Assembly (NCBI RefSeq): GCF_042650125.1 | Contig: NZ_JBHSAP010000018.1 | Coordinates: 248,001-312,000 of the forward strand | Source: Salinithrix halophila | GTDB taxonomy: Bacteria; Bacillota; Bacilli; Thermoactinomycetales; DSM-45169 | Direction of reading: 5' to 3' | DNA: 64,000 bases | Part shown: positions 1 to 7,964 of the stretch, piece after piece | Layout of the letters: each line of letters opens with the position of its first letter | How positions within the stretch are numbered: the first letter of the stretch is position 1 | Program-made: the position numbers and the translations under genes | The notes under the pieces: generated by a model | The model's input: only the letters and a program-made list of their open reading frames with translations | What the model was told of the DNA's origin: nothing | The model's database searches: none

Positions 1-437
1 TTTTTCACCGGCCACCCGCCTCGATCGATAAGACGGTCGCGGTTCCAACCATAGAAGCAGAGATGCCCCCTCCGGTCTTCAACACGGATTCCGTTGATGG
101 CCGGGTTCTCTCGTATAAACTGGTCAAACTTTTTGAGGGAAGTGGAGAGGGGGACAGACCCATATCGGGTCGTCCAAAAAGAACCGATCCATGGTTGTGT
201 CAATTTGTGGGTGGCTTGGTTCATAGCGCTCCCCCAGTCATTGTCGGAAACGGTAATCCACTGAATTCCCTCGATCCATCCCTGGTATTTTTGCGGAAAG
301 TGGCTGTCCGGTTGTTCGCTTAAAAGAAAGTGTCCGGGAATGATCCCTGATTTCGTCATGGTCGCCCTATGCGAGAATAAGACTTGCTGAAGTTGGCTCA
401 TCGATCCTTCATGGCACAGAATCATTCCGAACAACAT
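1..437 (-). CDS. Hypothetical protein, 3' end beyond the window edge
   Basis: An open frame on the minus strand runs from a stop just upstream of about 473 to base 1 and leaves the window, so the protein is truncated on its C-terminal side. Three in-frame ATGs are plausible: 437, preceded by a GGGGGGAAGT stretch; 401, preceded by AAGGA; and 359. I chose 437. The translation reads as a compact soluble protein rich in aromatic residues, with stretches such as PGHFLLSEQPDSHFPQKYQG and GWIEGIQWITVSDNDWGSAM. I see no membrane segment and no motif that names a family. It stands alone, upstream of nothing in this window and downstream of the MurF-like gene on the same strand, from which it is separated by a weak hairpin. 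Confidence 0.5.
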   Translation of the reverse strand, partial: MLFGMILCHEGSMSQLQQVLFSHRATMTKSGIIPGHFLLSEQPDSHFPQKYQGWIEGIQWITVSDNDWGSAMNQATHKLTQPWIGSFWTTRYGSVPLSTSLKKFDQFIRENPAINGIRVEDRRGHLCFYGWNRDRLIDRGGWPVK

Positions 438-553
438 ACTTCCCCCCAAAAACAAGAGCATTATCCCACGGAGTCATTGTATGAGTCAGGAGATTATCTG
501 TTGCGGATATACTATAAACTAGTTTGCCATATAGACTATATTCAAAGAAAAGC

Positions 554-576
554 ACAGGATTATTTAGGAATCCTGT
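554..576 (-). terminator. Weak hairpin terminator after MurF-like gene 1
   Basis: ACAGGAT (554-560) pairs with ATCCTGT (570-576) around a 9-base loop. On the minus strand it is followed by a T-rich run (GCTTTTCTTTG). It lies 27 bases past the stop of the MurF-like gene. The stem is short, so efficiency is doubtful. Confidence 0.4.
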
Positions 577-602
577 TTCTCCCCCTCGGGAGTTCTCAAG
601 GG

Positions 603-1955
603 TTATGTTAACCGTTGGACAATACGCTCAAAATGTAACTTTCGCGAGGCTTTGAAATAGAGAATCGCATTTTCCGGTGCCTGGGAAAGGAAACGAATCA
701 GGGCTCTACGGTTGGTGAAGTGGGTGACTTGTCGGGAATCCAACCCATTGGCGATGGCTGCAGAGGCGATCGCTTTAGCTTGGGAGCCAAAGGTGATTAA
801 CCCATCAAGATTAAGGGAAGCCGCCTGTTTACCGATCTGGGTATGGGCAAAACGGCTGTATTGGCCCAACTCATGCATATCCCCGAGAACTGCGATTGCG
901 GGCTGGTTACCGGCTATCTTTTTTAATACGCTAAGACCCTCCTGCATCGCTGAGGGGCTGGCATTCCAGGCGTCATTGATCAAGGTGCGTCGCTGTCTAC
1001 CTTGAATGACCTGAAAGCGCATATGGAGGGGACGCATCCGGGCAAGGCCCCGTTGGATGGCGGGAAATGGTACGCCCAAGGAGCGGACGACACCGATTGC
1101 CGCCAAGGCATTGGATACATTGTGCTCCCCAAAGAGCGGGATCCGGAAAGGAAGTCTCCGGCCTTCCACCCGAGCGTAAAAACGCATCCCTTCTTTCGTA
1201 TATTGCAGTTCCTCTCCCTGGATATCGGCCGGTTGGTCGATTCCAAACTTACAGATCGTACCCTGAAAATGGCGTGTGGACAATTGCTGGGACCGGGAGC
1301 AGTCGGCGTTCAGAAAAAGGATACCACCTGGGCGGACTCCGTCGATCATCTCCTGTTTGGCCCGGACAACTTGATCCAAGCCGCCTAAACTGCCGACATG
1401 GGCTTCTCCCACGTTGGTCACAACACCCACATGGGGACGAACAACTTGACATTGCCGGGCAATGTTATGAAGGGAGCTCATGCCCATTTCCAATAGGAGG
1501 ATATCGTCTGCCGGGGATAGGCGCAAAAGGTAAGTGGGCAAATAAAAGAAGGTGTTGAGATTCCCGTGCGTTCGGACGACCCGGTGGGTCTGCTTCAGGA
1601 TCGCATCGACCATTGTGGTGGTCGTACTCTTGCCTGTACTCCCGGTAATGCCGATGACGGGTACCTTCATCTGTTTCCAGTTCCACAGGGCTAGACGCCA
1701 AACGGCTGAGGAAGCACGCGGGACCCGGATGACGGCTACTCTGGTAGGAAGGGGAGGAAGCGGAAGCTCGTTTGGTAGAATGATCGCCGCAGGTGGATTA
1801 TTTTTCAACGCTTCCATCTGTTTGTTCCAAGAAACCAAACGATTGACCAAGAATAGTTGGTTGTGGCAAATCGATTGCCAATATCCCGGATTGACCGACT
1901 GTAATACGCGTTCGGGTTCCCCCCGAACCAGGGTTCCGCCGGTGATACGGGCCAT
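603..1955 (-). CDS. MurF-like Mur ligase family protein, copy 1
   Basis: Resembles UDP-N-acetylmuramoyl-tripeptide--D-alanyl-D-alanine ligase, the enzyme that adds the terminal dipeptide to the peptidoglycan precursor in the cytoplasm. The ATP loop GITGSTGKSTTT lies at residues 102-113, followed by the Mur-ligase signatures LLLEMGMSS, VVTNVGEAHVGSLGG and, near the C-terminal domain, LINDAWNASPSAM. The family norm at the last site is YNANP, so this copy is divergent there. At 450 residues it has family length. The ATG at 1955 has no good ribosome site; a GAGGAGG lies about 40 bases upstream with no normal start at the right distance, so the N-terminus may be about 10 residues longer. No mur or ddl genes lie nearby. 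A second copy is at 8919. Family assignment is sure; whether it acts in peptidoglycan is not. Confidence 0.88.
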   Translation of the reverse strand: MARITGGTLVRGEPERVLQSVNPGYWQSICHNQLFLVNRLVSWNKQMEALKNNPPAAIILPNELPLPPLPTRVAVIRVPRASSAVWRLALWNWKQMKVPVIGITGSTGKSTTTTMVDAILKQTHRVVRTHGNLNTFFYLPTYLLRLSPADDILLLEMGMSSLHNIARQCQVVRPHVGVVTNVGEAHVGSLGGLDQVVRAKQEMIDGVRPGGILFLNADCSRSQQLSTRHFQGTICKFGIDQPADIQGEELQYTKEGMRFYARVEGRRLPFRIPLFGEHNVSNALAAIGVVRSLGVPFPAIQRGLARMRPLHMRFQVIQGRQRRTLINDAWNASPSAMQEGLSVLKKIAGNQPAIAVLGDMHELGQYSRFAHTQIGKQAASLNLDGLITFGSQAKAIASAAIANGLDSRQVTHFTNRRALIRFLSQAPENAILYFKASRKLHFERIVQRLT

Positions 1956-2055
1956 TTCGCTAAGGGTGACGGACTTCGTGGAAACCGCCTCCTCTGTAGG
2001 TGTTCATCATCTCCGAATTCGTACCCCGCCTTCAGGCACTTATTCATTTCACCGT

Positions 2056-2070
2056 ATTCCGTAACGGAAT
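2056..2070. repeat. 15-bp palindrome upstream of MurF-like gene 1
   Basis: ATTCCGT-A-ACGGAAT is a perfect inverted repeat. Further CCGT/ACGG copies lie just outside it (2052-2055 and 2074-2077), so it can form a nested hairpin. It lies about 100 bases upstream of the MurF-like gene start and could be an operator or a leader structure. Confidence 0.4.
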
Positions 2071-2125
2071 CCCACGGGACAGGAGAAACGCCCATTTTCC
2101 TCCTGAAAACGGGCAGAAGGAAACG

Positions 2126-2164
2126 AAAAAAGAACGCCTCCGGCTAGCGAAGGCGTTCTTTTTC
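2126..2164. terminator. Bidirectional intrinsic terminator after terC
   Basis: AGAACGCCT (2131-2139) pairs with AGGCGTTCT (2151-2159), flanked by an A-run on the left and a T-run on the right, so it can work in both directions. It abuts the TerC stop codon at 2165. Confidence 0.85.
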
Positions 2165-2839
2165 TTATGTGTGGCGCGCTGCCTGTTTTCTTTTCGTATA
2201 ACGTCCAGCAAGGATGACGCCGACGGTGATGACCAGGATGACGGCCCATTTGAGGATGGGCTCTTCATGGAAGAACGCCTTGACGAAGTTATCCTCGGTG
2301 ACCATTTTAGCAGCCGTATAGGCGAGGACCCCGGAACCGATATAGACGATGACAGGAAAGCGTTCGATCCACTTTAGGATAAGCGTACTCCCCCAGACGA
2401 CGATCGGAACGCTGATCAAAAGCCCCAAGATGACAAGAACATAGTTGTTGTGGGCGGCCCCGGCAATGGCTAGGACGTTGTCCAAACCCATCACCGCATC
2501 GGCGATAATGATCGTTTGAATCGCTCCCCACATGCTTGCGGCTGCTTGAACCTCATGGTCTTTTTCTTCAATCAGTAGCTTGTAAGCGATCCAGATTAAC
2601 AGCAGTCCGCCAGCCAGCAGGAGTCCGGGAATTTTGAGCAGCCAGACGACGGCCAGGGTGGCGATGACCCGAATGATCACCGCTCCCGCGGTTCCCCAGA
2701 TGATGACTGACTTTTGCTTATCCTTAGGCAGGTTACGAGCGGCCAGCCCAATGACGATTGCGTTGTCTCCAGCAAGGACCAAATCGATGATAATAATAGA
2801 GATAAGGGCTTGCAGGAACTCAATCGAGAAAAAATCCAT
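2165..2839 (-). CDS. TerC family integral membrane protein (YjbE/YkoY type)
   Basis: A 224-residue membrane protein of the TerC family. Bacillus members of this family are reported manganese exporters that help metallate secreted enzymes. The sequence shows the family signature LVLAGDNAIVIGLAAR near the N-terminus and a second acidic membrane motif, ADAVMGLDNVLAIAGAA, mid-protein; the conserved Asp and Asn residues in these are the likely metal ligands. About seven hydrophobic segments are visible and the C-terminus is basic. The start at 2839 was chosen over a GTG 60 bases upstream because GAGGTAAC sits just before it and because the upstream stretch belongs to the riboswitch leader. A yybP-ykoY riboswitch and sigma-A promoter precede it, so manganese-dependent expression is expected. 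It appears monocistronic. Confidence 0.93.
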   Translation of the reverse strand: MDFFSIEFLQALISIIIIDLVLAGDNAIVIGLAARNLPKDKQKSVIIWGTAGAVIIRVIATLAVVWLLKIPGLLLAGGLLLIWIAYKLLIEEKDHEVQAAASMWGAIQTIIIADAVMGLDNVLAIAGAAHNNYVLVILGLLISVPIVVWGSTLILKWIERFPVIVYIGSGVLAYTAAKMVTEDNFVKAFFHEEPILKWAVILVITVGVILAGRYTKRKQAARHT

Positions 2840-2883
2840 GTTCGTTACCTCACTTTGTCCAGTAGTTTGTCCTTGAAACAATA

Positions 2884-3003
2884 AAAAGACCTTCACCAAA
2901 TAACGGTAAAGGTCTTGCTAACAACACAATGGTTGCCAACAAAGCCGGGGAATGATCCCGTAATGACGACTTTGTTGTAGCAGCTACTCCCCTTTAAAGG
3001 AAG
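2884..3003 (-). promoter_or_regulatory. yybP-ykoY manganese riboswitch with terminator expression platform
   Basis: Read on the minus strand the leader begins AAGGGGAGTAGCTG, later has CGTCATTACGGGAT and CCCGGC, and ends the aptamer with GGCAACC, the conserved strings of the yybP-ykoY class. Downstream a 12-bp hairpin, AAGACCTTTACC with GGTGAAGGTCTT (2905-2916 and 2886-2897), is followed by a T-run, giving an intrinsic terminator before the gene. The 3' side of the aptamer region (TGTTGTTAGC) overlaps the terminator stem base. Known behaviour of the class is Mn2+-induced readthrough, which fits a TerC exporter. The class call is strong; exact helix limits were not computed. Confidence 0.92.
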
Positions 3004-3033
3004 AAAAGAGCTATTCAATTCAGCTATAGTCTC

Positions 3034-3062
3034 ATCTTATTCGACTGTAAGCCCCCCGTCAA
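3034..3062 (-). promoter_or_regulatory. Sigma-A promoter for the riboswitch-terC transcript
   Basis: TTGACG (3062-3057) and TAAGAT (3039-3034) are separated by exactly 17 bases on the minus strand. Transcription would begin about 25 bases before the riboswitch aptamer. Confidence 0.8.
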
Positions 3063-3203
3063 GGCTTTAGGGAAAATAAATCGGGTGTTATAAATCATAT
3101 ATAGGCCAGAACGCTATTTGGGCGCTCACTTCCGTGCCAATGAAAAGGGCCGTACATAGGATGGTATCAACTGTCCGACAATCGGCGGGAAGGAGAGGAT
3201 GGG

Positions 3204-3944
3204 ATGAAAGGGATCATCCTGGCCGGAGGAACAGGATCCCGCCTGTATCCTCTGACAAAAGTGACGAACAAACATTTGCTTCCTGTAGGGAAATACCCCA
3301 TGATCTATCACGCGATTTTCCGAATGACGGAATGTGGAATCCGCGACATTCTGGTGGTGACCGGCATGGATCATATGGGGGACATCGTGCGGCTTTTAGG
3401 CAGCGGATCCCATTTTTCCGCCCGGTTCACATACAAGGTGCAGGATCAACCCGGCGGGATCGCCCAGGCTCTTGCTCTTGCGGCTGATTACGCGGGTTCT
3501 GAGCGGGTTCTGGTCATCCTGGGAGACAACGTATTTGAGGACAATCTTCGCCCCTATGTGGATTCCTTCCGCCATCAACTGGAGGGGGCCAAATTGCTCC
3601 TTAAAGAGGTCGAAAACCCGGAGCGTTTCGGTGTGGCCGAAGTGGATGGAGATCGAATTCTCAGCATCGAAGAGAAGCCTTCCCAGCCAAAGAGCACGTA
3701 TTGTGTAACAGGGATCTACCTGTTTGACCCGCAGGTCTTTTCATTTATTCGGGAACTGAAACCTTCCGAGCGAGGAGAATTGGAGATTACCGACGTCAAT
3801 AACCTATATATTCGCCGGAGCCTTCTCACCTTCGATATCCTGAAAGGTTGGTGGTCAGATGCCGGAACACCAGACTCTCTTCTCCGTGCCAACCGCCTGG
3901 CCTCTCGGCTGAAGTTTTCCTTTGGATCGGGGGAGGGGGCATGA
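3204..3944 (+). CDS. rfbA: Glucose-1-phosphate thymidylyltransferase (SpsI/RmlA family)
   Basis: Makes dTDP-glucose from dTTP and glucose-1-phosphate, the first step to dTDP-rhamnose. The nucleotidyltransferase signature GIILAGGTGSRLYPLTK lies at residues 3-19, and GDNVFED, EVENPERFGVAEVD, SIEEKP and TGIYLFDP follow in family order; the C-terminus has WWSDAGTPDSLL. At 246 residues it has the length of SpsI of Bacillus rather than the longer RmlA. GGAGAGG lies 6 bases before the ATG. It heads a run of overlapping genes in the order rfbA-rfbB-rfbD-rfbC, the order of spsIJKL, so a role in spore-coat polysaccharide is likely, though a general surface rhamnan is also possible. Confidence 0.93.
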   Translation: MKGIILAGGTGSRLYPLTKVTNKHLLPVGKYPMIYHAIFRMTECGIRDILVVTGMDHMGDIVRLLGSGSHFSARFTYKVQDQPGGIAQALALAADYAGSERVLVILGDNVFEDNLRPYVDSFRHQLEGAKLLLKEVENPERFGVAEVDGDRILSIEEKPSQPKSTYCVTGIYLFDPQVFSFIRELKPSERGELEITDVNNLYIRRSLLTFDILKGWWSDAGTPDSLLRANRLASRLKFSFGSGEGA

Positions 3945-4933
3945 GTCGAACGATCTTGGTAACAGGGGGAGCCGGTTTTATCGGTAGCCACTATATCCGC
4001 TACCTGCTTACCCATCATAGGGACATCCAGGTGATAAATGCAGATGCTCTCCGTTATTCGGCGAACCTGCGAAACCTGGATGATGTGGCAGGGGACTCTC
4101 GTTATCGCTTCAAACAGGTCGATCTCTCCCGGCAAGAAGAAGTGGAGAGACTCTTTGCCCACCGGATCAACGAAGTGGTTCACTTTGCCGCCGAAAGCCA
4201 TGTTGACCGAAGTATCCAAGGAGCGGAACCCTTTATCCAGTCCAACCTGATCGGCACCTACCGGCTATTGGAAACCATTCGGCAATCCTCAACGGTGAAA
4301 CGGATGATTCATATCTCCACGGACGAGGTCTATGGGAGCATCTGTCAGGGGAGGACGGCGGAGGGAGCCTCTCTTAAACCCGGTAACCCTTACTCCGCAA
4401 GTAAGGCCAGCTCTGATCTCCTTTGTCTCGCCTATGCCAATACGTATGGCCTCCCGGTAGTTATCACCCGCTGTACCAACAACTACGGGCCCAACCAACA
4501 TCCAGAGAAATTCATTCCGAAGATGATCTTCCATGCCCTCCGGGATCGCCCTCTCCCTCTCTATGGAGACGGACAGCAGGAGCGAGATTGGTTGTATGTG
4601 ACGGATCATTGCGCTGCTGTCGATCGGGTAAGGGAGCATGGAAGGGTGGGAGAGGTGTATCATATCGGGGCGGAACAAACGATCCCGAACCGGGAGATCG
4701 CCGGTCGGATTCTGGATCTGCTGGGGAAACCGACAACCCTGATCCAAACCGCCCCGGATCGACCGGGTCACGACTTCCGTTATTCCCTTCAGACGGAAAA
4801 GTTACGGAGAGAATTGGGATGGATGCCCGTTGTTTCTCTTGAACAGGGATTATCGAAAACCATCCGTTGGTATCAGGCGCAGACCGACTGGCAACAAGGG
4901 TTCGGCCAGCCGCCAGGGGGGACTTCGTTGTGA
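3941..4933 (+). CDS. rfbB: dTDP-glucose 4,6-dehydratase
   Basis: Converts dTDP-glucose to dTDP-4-keto-6-deoxyglucose using bound NAD. The Rossmann motif GGAGFIGSH is at residues 9-17; the catalytic dehydratase site is seen in HISTDEVYG and in the YSASKAS segment (Tyr-x-x-x-Lys). Length is 330 residues, normal for RmlB. The start ATG overlaps the rfbA stop (ATGA) and has GGGGGAGGGGG before it; an in-frame ATG 93 bases upstream would lie inside rfbA and was rejected. The next gene again overlaps by four bases, so the four sugar genes are translationally coupled. Confidence 0.94.
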   Translation: MSRTILVTGGAGFIGSHYIRYLLTHHRDIQVINADALRYSANLRNLDDVAGDSRYRFKQVDLSRQEEVERLFAHRINEVVHFAAESHVDRSIQGAEPFIQSNLIGTYRLLETIRQSSTVKRMIHISTDEVYGSICQGRTAEGASLKPGNPYSASKASSDLLCLAYANTYGLPVVITRCTNNYGPNQHPEKFIPKMIFHALRDRPLPLYGDGQQERDWLYVTDHCAAVDRVREHGRVGEVYHIGAEQTIPNREIAGRILDLLGKPTTLIQTAPDRPGHDFRYSLQTEKLRRELGWMPVVSLEQGLSKTIRWYQAQTDWQQGFGQPPGGTSL

Positions 4934-5787
4934 AAGTGCTGATCACCGGAGCAAACGGCCAGTTAGGACGGGATATGCTCCGGGTGCTGGCCCGTAACCA
5001 CCGGGTCACGGGCTTTTCAAGGGAAGAATGGGACATCTGTGACCATCTGCGAACCCATTGGATCCTCCGAAAGGAACGCCCCGATGCGGTGATCCATTGC
5101 GCGGCATATACCGATGTGGACGGCAGTGAGGATCATCCACGCAAGGCATATCTCACCAACACGAAAGGGACGAAGGTGTTGGCCGATGGCTGTGGGGCTG
5201 AAGGGGTCCGACTGGTCTACATCAGTACGGATTATGTGTTCGACGGCCACCGGGAAGAAGGTTATACCGAACGGAGTATCCCTTTTCCGATCAATGTCTA
5301 TGGAAAGACAAAACGGATGGGAGAGCGTTGGGTGGAGCGTCTTTGTCCCGACCACCTGATCCTGCGGACAGCCTGGGTATATGGTCACGGTGGACATAAT
5401 TTTCCCCGTGCCATCTTAGAACGAGCCCGGAGAAATGAGCCTCTCCGGGTTGTTCATGATCAAAGAGGGTCTCCTACCTATACGGTTCATCTGGCGGAGA
5501 AGACTGCCGAACTCCTGGTTAGCCCTCTGCGGGGGATCCTCCACACAGCAGGTGGGGGAGACTGCTCGTGGTATGAATTTGCCGATGCGATCCTGGCAAG
5601 AGCCGATTGGTCCCGCAACCGATTAACCCGGATTTCCAGTTGCGAGCTTGATCGGAAAGCCCCGAGACCTGCCGTCTCCATTCTTCGGACGGAGCGGTTA
5701 CCGGCTGCCGGAATTGAACCGCTTCCCCACTGGAAACAGGGATTAGATGCTTTTTTCGATGAAAGGAGGCAAAACACCCATGATTGA
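4930..5787 (+). CDS. rfbD: dTDP-4-dehydrorhamnose reductase
   Basis: Reduces dTDP-4-dehydrorhamnose to dTDP-L-rhamnose, the last step of the pathway. The NAD(P) loop GANGQLG lies near the N-terminus, followed by VIHCAAYTDVD, YISTDYVFDG and the catalytic INVYGKTKRMGE (Tyr-x-x-x-Lys), then ILRTAWVYG. Start is the GTG at 4930, which overlaps the rfbB stop (GTGA) and has a G-rich Shine-Dalgarno at suitable distance. The gene encodes 285 residues, a usual RmlD length. It ends 8 bases into rfbC. Confidence 0.94.
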   Translation: MKVLITGANGQLGRDMLRVLARNHRVTGFSREEWDICDHLRTHWILRKERPDAVIHCAAYTDVDGSEDHPRKAYLTNTKGTKVLADGCGAEGVRLVYISTDYVFDGHREEGYTERSIPFPINVYGKTKRMGERWVERLCPDHLILRTAWVYGHGGHNFPRAILERARRNEPLRVVHDQRGSPTYTVHLAEKTAELLVSPLRGILHTAGGGDCSWYEFADAILARADWSRNRLTRISSCELDRKAPRPAVSILRTERLPAAGIEPLPHWKQGLDAFFDERRQNTHD

Positions 5788-6235
5788 GGGTGTCACTTTC
5801 AAAAAATTGGTGAAGCATTGTGATGATCGGGGAACGTTCATGGAAGTGCTTCGTGATGATGAAGCGTTATTAGAGCGCTTTGGCCAGCTGTCTGCTTCTC
5901 TCACCTACCCGGGGGTGATCAAAGCGTTCCATTACCACGATTACCAGGATGATCTCTGGTATTTTCCCGTTGGAAATGCCCAAGTGGTCCTCCACGATTT
6001 GCGGAGCGACTCCCCGAGCCAGGGGAAGACCGGGGTTTACTATATGGGAGAAGAAAACCCTTCCCTCCTCCTGATTCCCAAAGGAGTGGCTCACGGTTAC
6101 CGAGTGTTGGGGCAACGACCCGCCATGATTGTCTATGTGACGACCCGTTCTTATAACCCCGATCACCCGGATGAAAAACGGATCCCCTATGACGACCCTT
6201 CCATCGGGTTTAATTGGGAAACCCGCCATCGATAG
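5780..6235 (+). CDS. rfbC: dTDP-4-dehydrorhamnose 3,5-epimerase family protein
   Basis: Cupin-fold epimerase expected to invert C3 and C5 of the keto sugar. The sequence has DDRGTFMEVLRDDE, AFHYHDYQDDLWYF at the place of the usual GLHYQ, and LLIPKGVAHGYRVLG at the place of the conserved Pro-x-G-x-x-His/Gly segment. It is 151 residues long, the size of SpsL, shorter than typical RmlC of 180. AAAGGAGG stands 9 bases before the ATG at 5780. Because the HxD catalytic pattern is altered from classical RmlC, the epimerase role is inferred from family and operon place. Confidence 0.88.
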   Translation: MIEGVTFKKLVKHCDDRGTFMEVLRDDEALLERFGQLSASLTYPGVIKAFHYHDYQDDLWYFPVGNAQVVLHDLRSDSPSQGKTGVYYMGEENPSLLLIPKGVAHGYRVLGQRPAMIVYVTTRSYNPDHPDEKRIPYDDPSIGFNWETRHR

Positions 6236-6252
6236 AGAAGGGGCTGGAACCT

Positions 6253-7140
6253 ATGGCCGACCTTTGGGTGTTGCCGGATAAGGAAGATCCGCTGTTGTAT
6301 CCTCCGTTTCCATTGGAAAACCACCCCCAATCGGTGACTACCGTCACCGATGCTATAGAGAAGGTTGCAGAACACTTGGCACAAAGGGATGATCTTTGTC
6401 TCCACTGGGTGGGAGAGCCGAATACCTTTCCATTAGGGAGTGAGGAGCTACGCGGCCGAGTCCATCTATATCTGGATCGTCACCCGTGTAACCCGGGTCG
6501 AGCAGCCCGATTGGCAGAACGGATCCATGTCCCTTCCTACTACCTGAAGGAAAAGTTGGAACGGGTTGACATCTTTCACCCGGGCCAGATTGCTTTACTG
6601 GAACCCCTTCCAGCTGATCGGCCTCACCGATGGCAACCAGCCGGAGCCACCATGCGCAGAGATCTCAGGGAAAAGAAGAACTGGCGAGGGAGAAAGGTCA
6701 TCCTGGCCATCAAAGAATCTCTCACCCCATTGGAAACATTCCGCCTGCGCAGGATCATGAACCGGCTCAAAAAAGGAGCGTTTCCGGAACTCCTTTTTTC
6801 CTTGGAACCCATGCGATCGGTCTTTGAATGGTTGCCGGGAATAGAAGCCGTATTTGTCGGGGGAGCGACAGACCAGTGTTTTTCTCCTTTTCTTCTGGAA
6901 GCGATGGCTGCAGGGATTCCTCTTCTGGCCATCGATGCCGGGGACCGGCGAGAATGGGTGCTCCATGGTCACACCGGGCTCCTTCTAAGTAAGAAGGAAA
7001 CCGGCCCTCAATGGGTGCAGTCCATTTCCCTGTTTCTGCGCAATGGGGCTCTTCGGCGCAGCCTGGGATTGAACGGGCGCTTTATCTTCCAGTGGCACCG
7101 TTCCCGATGGAAAACTTCAGAAGGGAAGGGAGGTACATGA
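6253..7140 (+). CDS. Glycosyltransferase, GT4-like C-terminal domain
   Basis: The last third carries FSPFLLEAMAAGIPLLAID followed by REWVLHGHTGLLL, which matches the nucleotide-sugar binding pattern (Glu-x-x-x-x-Gly...Glu...Gly) of GT4/GT1 enzymes. The N-terminal half is less conserved: LHWVGEPN and a basic segment MRRDLREKKNWRGRKV before the second Rossmann domain. Length is 295 residues from the ATG at 6253, which follows GAGAAGGGG; an ATG at 6214 inside rfbC has no ribosome site. It overlaps the next glycosyltransferase by four bases, so it is the fifth gene of the sugar operon and probably uses dTDP-rhamnose or an acceptor built with it. The donor cannot be told from sequence. Confidence 0.75.
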   Translation: MADLWVLPDKEDPLLYPPFPLENHPQSVTTVTDAIEKVAEHLAQRDDLCLHWVGEPNTFPLGSEELRGRVHLYLDRHPCNPGRAARLAERIHVPSYYLKEKLERVDIFHPGQIALLEPLPADRPHRWQPAGATMRRDLREKKNWRGRKVILAIKESLTPLETFRLRRIMNRLKKGAFPELLFSLEPMRSVFEWLPGIEAVFVGGATDQCFSPFLLEAMAAGIPLLAIDAGDRREWVLHGHTGLLLSKKETGPQWVQSISLFLRNGALRRSLGLNGRFIFQWHRSRWKTSEGKGGT

Positions 7141-7898
7141 AACCGACGGTCAGCGTGATTATTCCGGTACGAAACCAGTTGGCCTTTACCCGTCAATGTC
7201 TCGCTGCTATTCGAACTTATACGCCGCTCCCCCATGAAGTGATTTTCGTAGATAATGACTCGACAGACGGCACAACGAGTTTCCTTCGGAAACGGGTAAA
7301 GCAAGAGGTCGGCTCGACTTGGATTCGCAACCCGGTGAACCGAGGGTTTGCAGCAGCGGTCAATCAAGGGATGAAGAAGGCGCAGGGGGAATATTTCCTG
7401 CTTCTCAACAATGACACGTTGGTTTCCAGCCGTTGGATGGAGCTCCTGCTGGCTGTCCTCCGCTCTGACGTATCCATCGGGATGACGGGCCCAGTTTCCA
7501 ATAAAGCGATCCCGGAACAAAAAGTTTCCGTCCGCCTGTCCCGAATCCCGTCCATTCACCGCTATTCGCAGTTCCATAATCGCCACAATCCTGGGCTGTG
7601 GCGGGAAACCCGGCGTCTATCCGGTTTTTGTCTCGCTATTCCCCGGCGAATCTGGGAGGAGGTCGGGGAGTGGGATGAACGATTCGGGCTGGGAACTTAT
7701 GAAGATGATGACTACAGTTATCGGGTTCGGAAAGCGGGCTACCGGTTAATTGTCGCGGGGGATACCTATGTCCACCATTTTGGAAGCCGCAGCTTTCGGA
7801 GACGAGGTCGGGCTGAGTTCTTGAAGATCCTCGCACAAAACCGCCACTATTTCCTTCGAAAATGGGACCTTCCTGAGCCTCCCGGAGGCTTGTTATAA
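7137..7898 (+). CDS. Family 2 glycosyltransferase
   Basis: A 253-residue GT-A enzyme. VSVIIPVRNQ opens the protein, IFVDNDSTDGT holds the first nucleotide-binding Asp, NRGFAAAVNQGMKKAQGEY and LLLNNDT (the DxD-equivalent) follow, then SGFCLAIPRRIWEEVGEWDERF and YEDDDYSYRVRKAGY, the acceptor-side motif of rhamnosyl/GlcNAc-type transferases. No membrane segment is visible, so it is cytoplasmic or peripheral. The ATG at 7137 overlaps the previous stop and follows GGGAGGT. It is the last gene of the sugar operon before a hairpin. It likely transfers one sugar of the spore-surface glycan; the sugar is unknown. Confidence 0.88.
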   Translation: MKPTVSVIIPVRNQLAFTRQCLAAIRTYTPLPHEVIFVDNDSTDGTTSFLRKRVKQEVGSTWIRNPVNRGFAAAVNQGMKKAQGEYFLLLNNDTLVSSRWMELLLAVLRSDVSIGMTGPVSNKAIPEQKVSVRLSRIPSIHRYSQFHNRHNPGLWRETRRLSGFCLAIPRRIWEEVGEWDERFGLGTYEDDDYSYRVRKAGYRLIVAGDTYVHHFGSRSFRRRGRAEFLKILAQNRHYFLRKWDLPEPPGGLL

Positions 7899-7910
7899 AA
7901 GCGATTCCGA

Positions 7911-7964
7911 TAACGGCGGGGTTGCGGGATTATCTCGCGAAAAACTTCGCCGTTAATGTTTTTT
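7911..7964 (+). terminator. Terminator after the rfb/glycosyltransferase operon
   Basis: TAACGGCG (7911-7918) pairs with CGCCGTTA (7948-7955), enclosing a second small stem (GCGGG/CTCGC), and a run of six T follows at 7959-7964. Confidence 0.6.

Noticed and set aside
384..611. Plus-strand frame of 75 codons
   Set aside because: No ribosome site, overlaps the promoter region of the left-edge gene and the end of the MurF-like gene; composition not protein-like.
3155..3163. CATAGGATG as a SigK -10 for the rfb operon
   Set aside because: Last two bases do not fit CATANNNTA and no AC stands 16-17 bases upstream.
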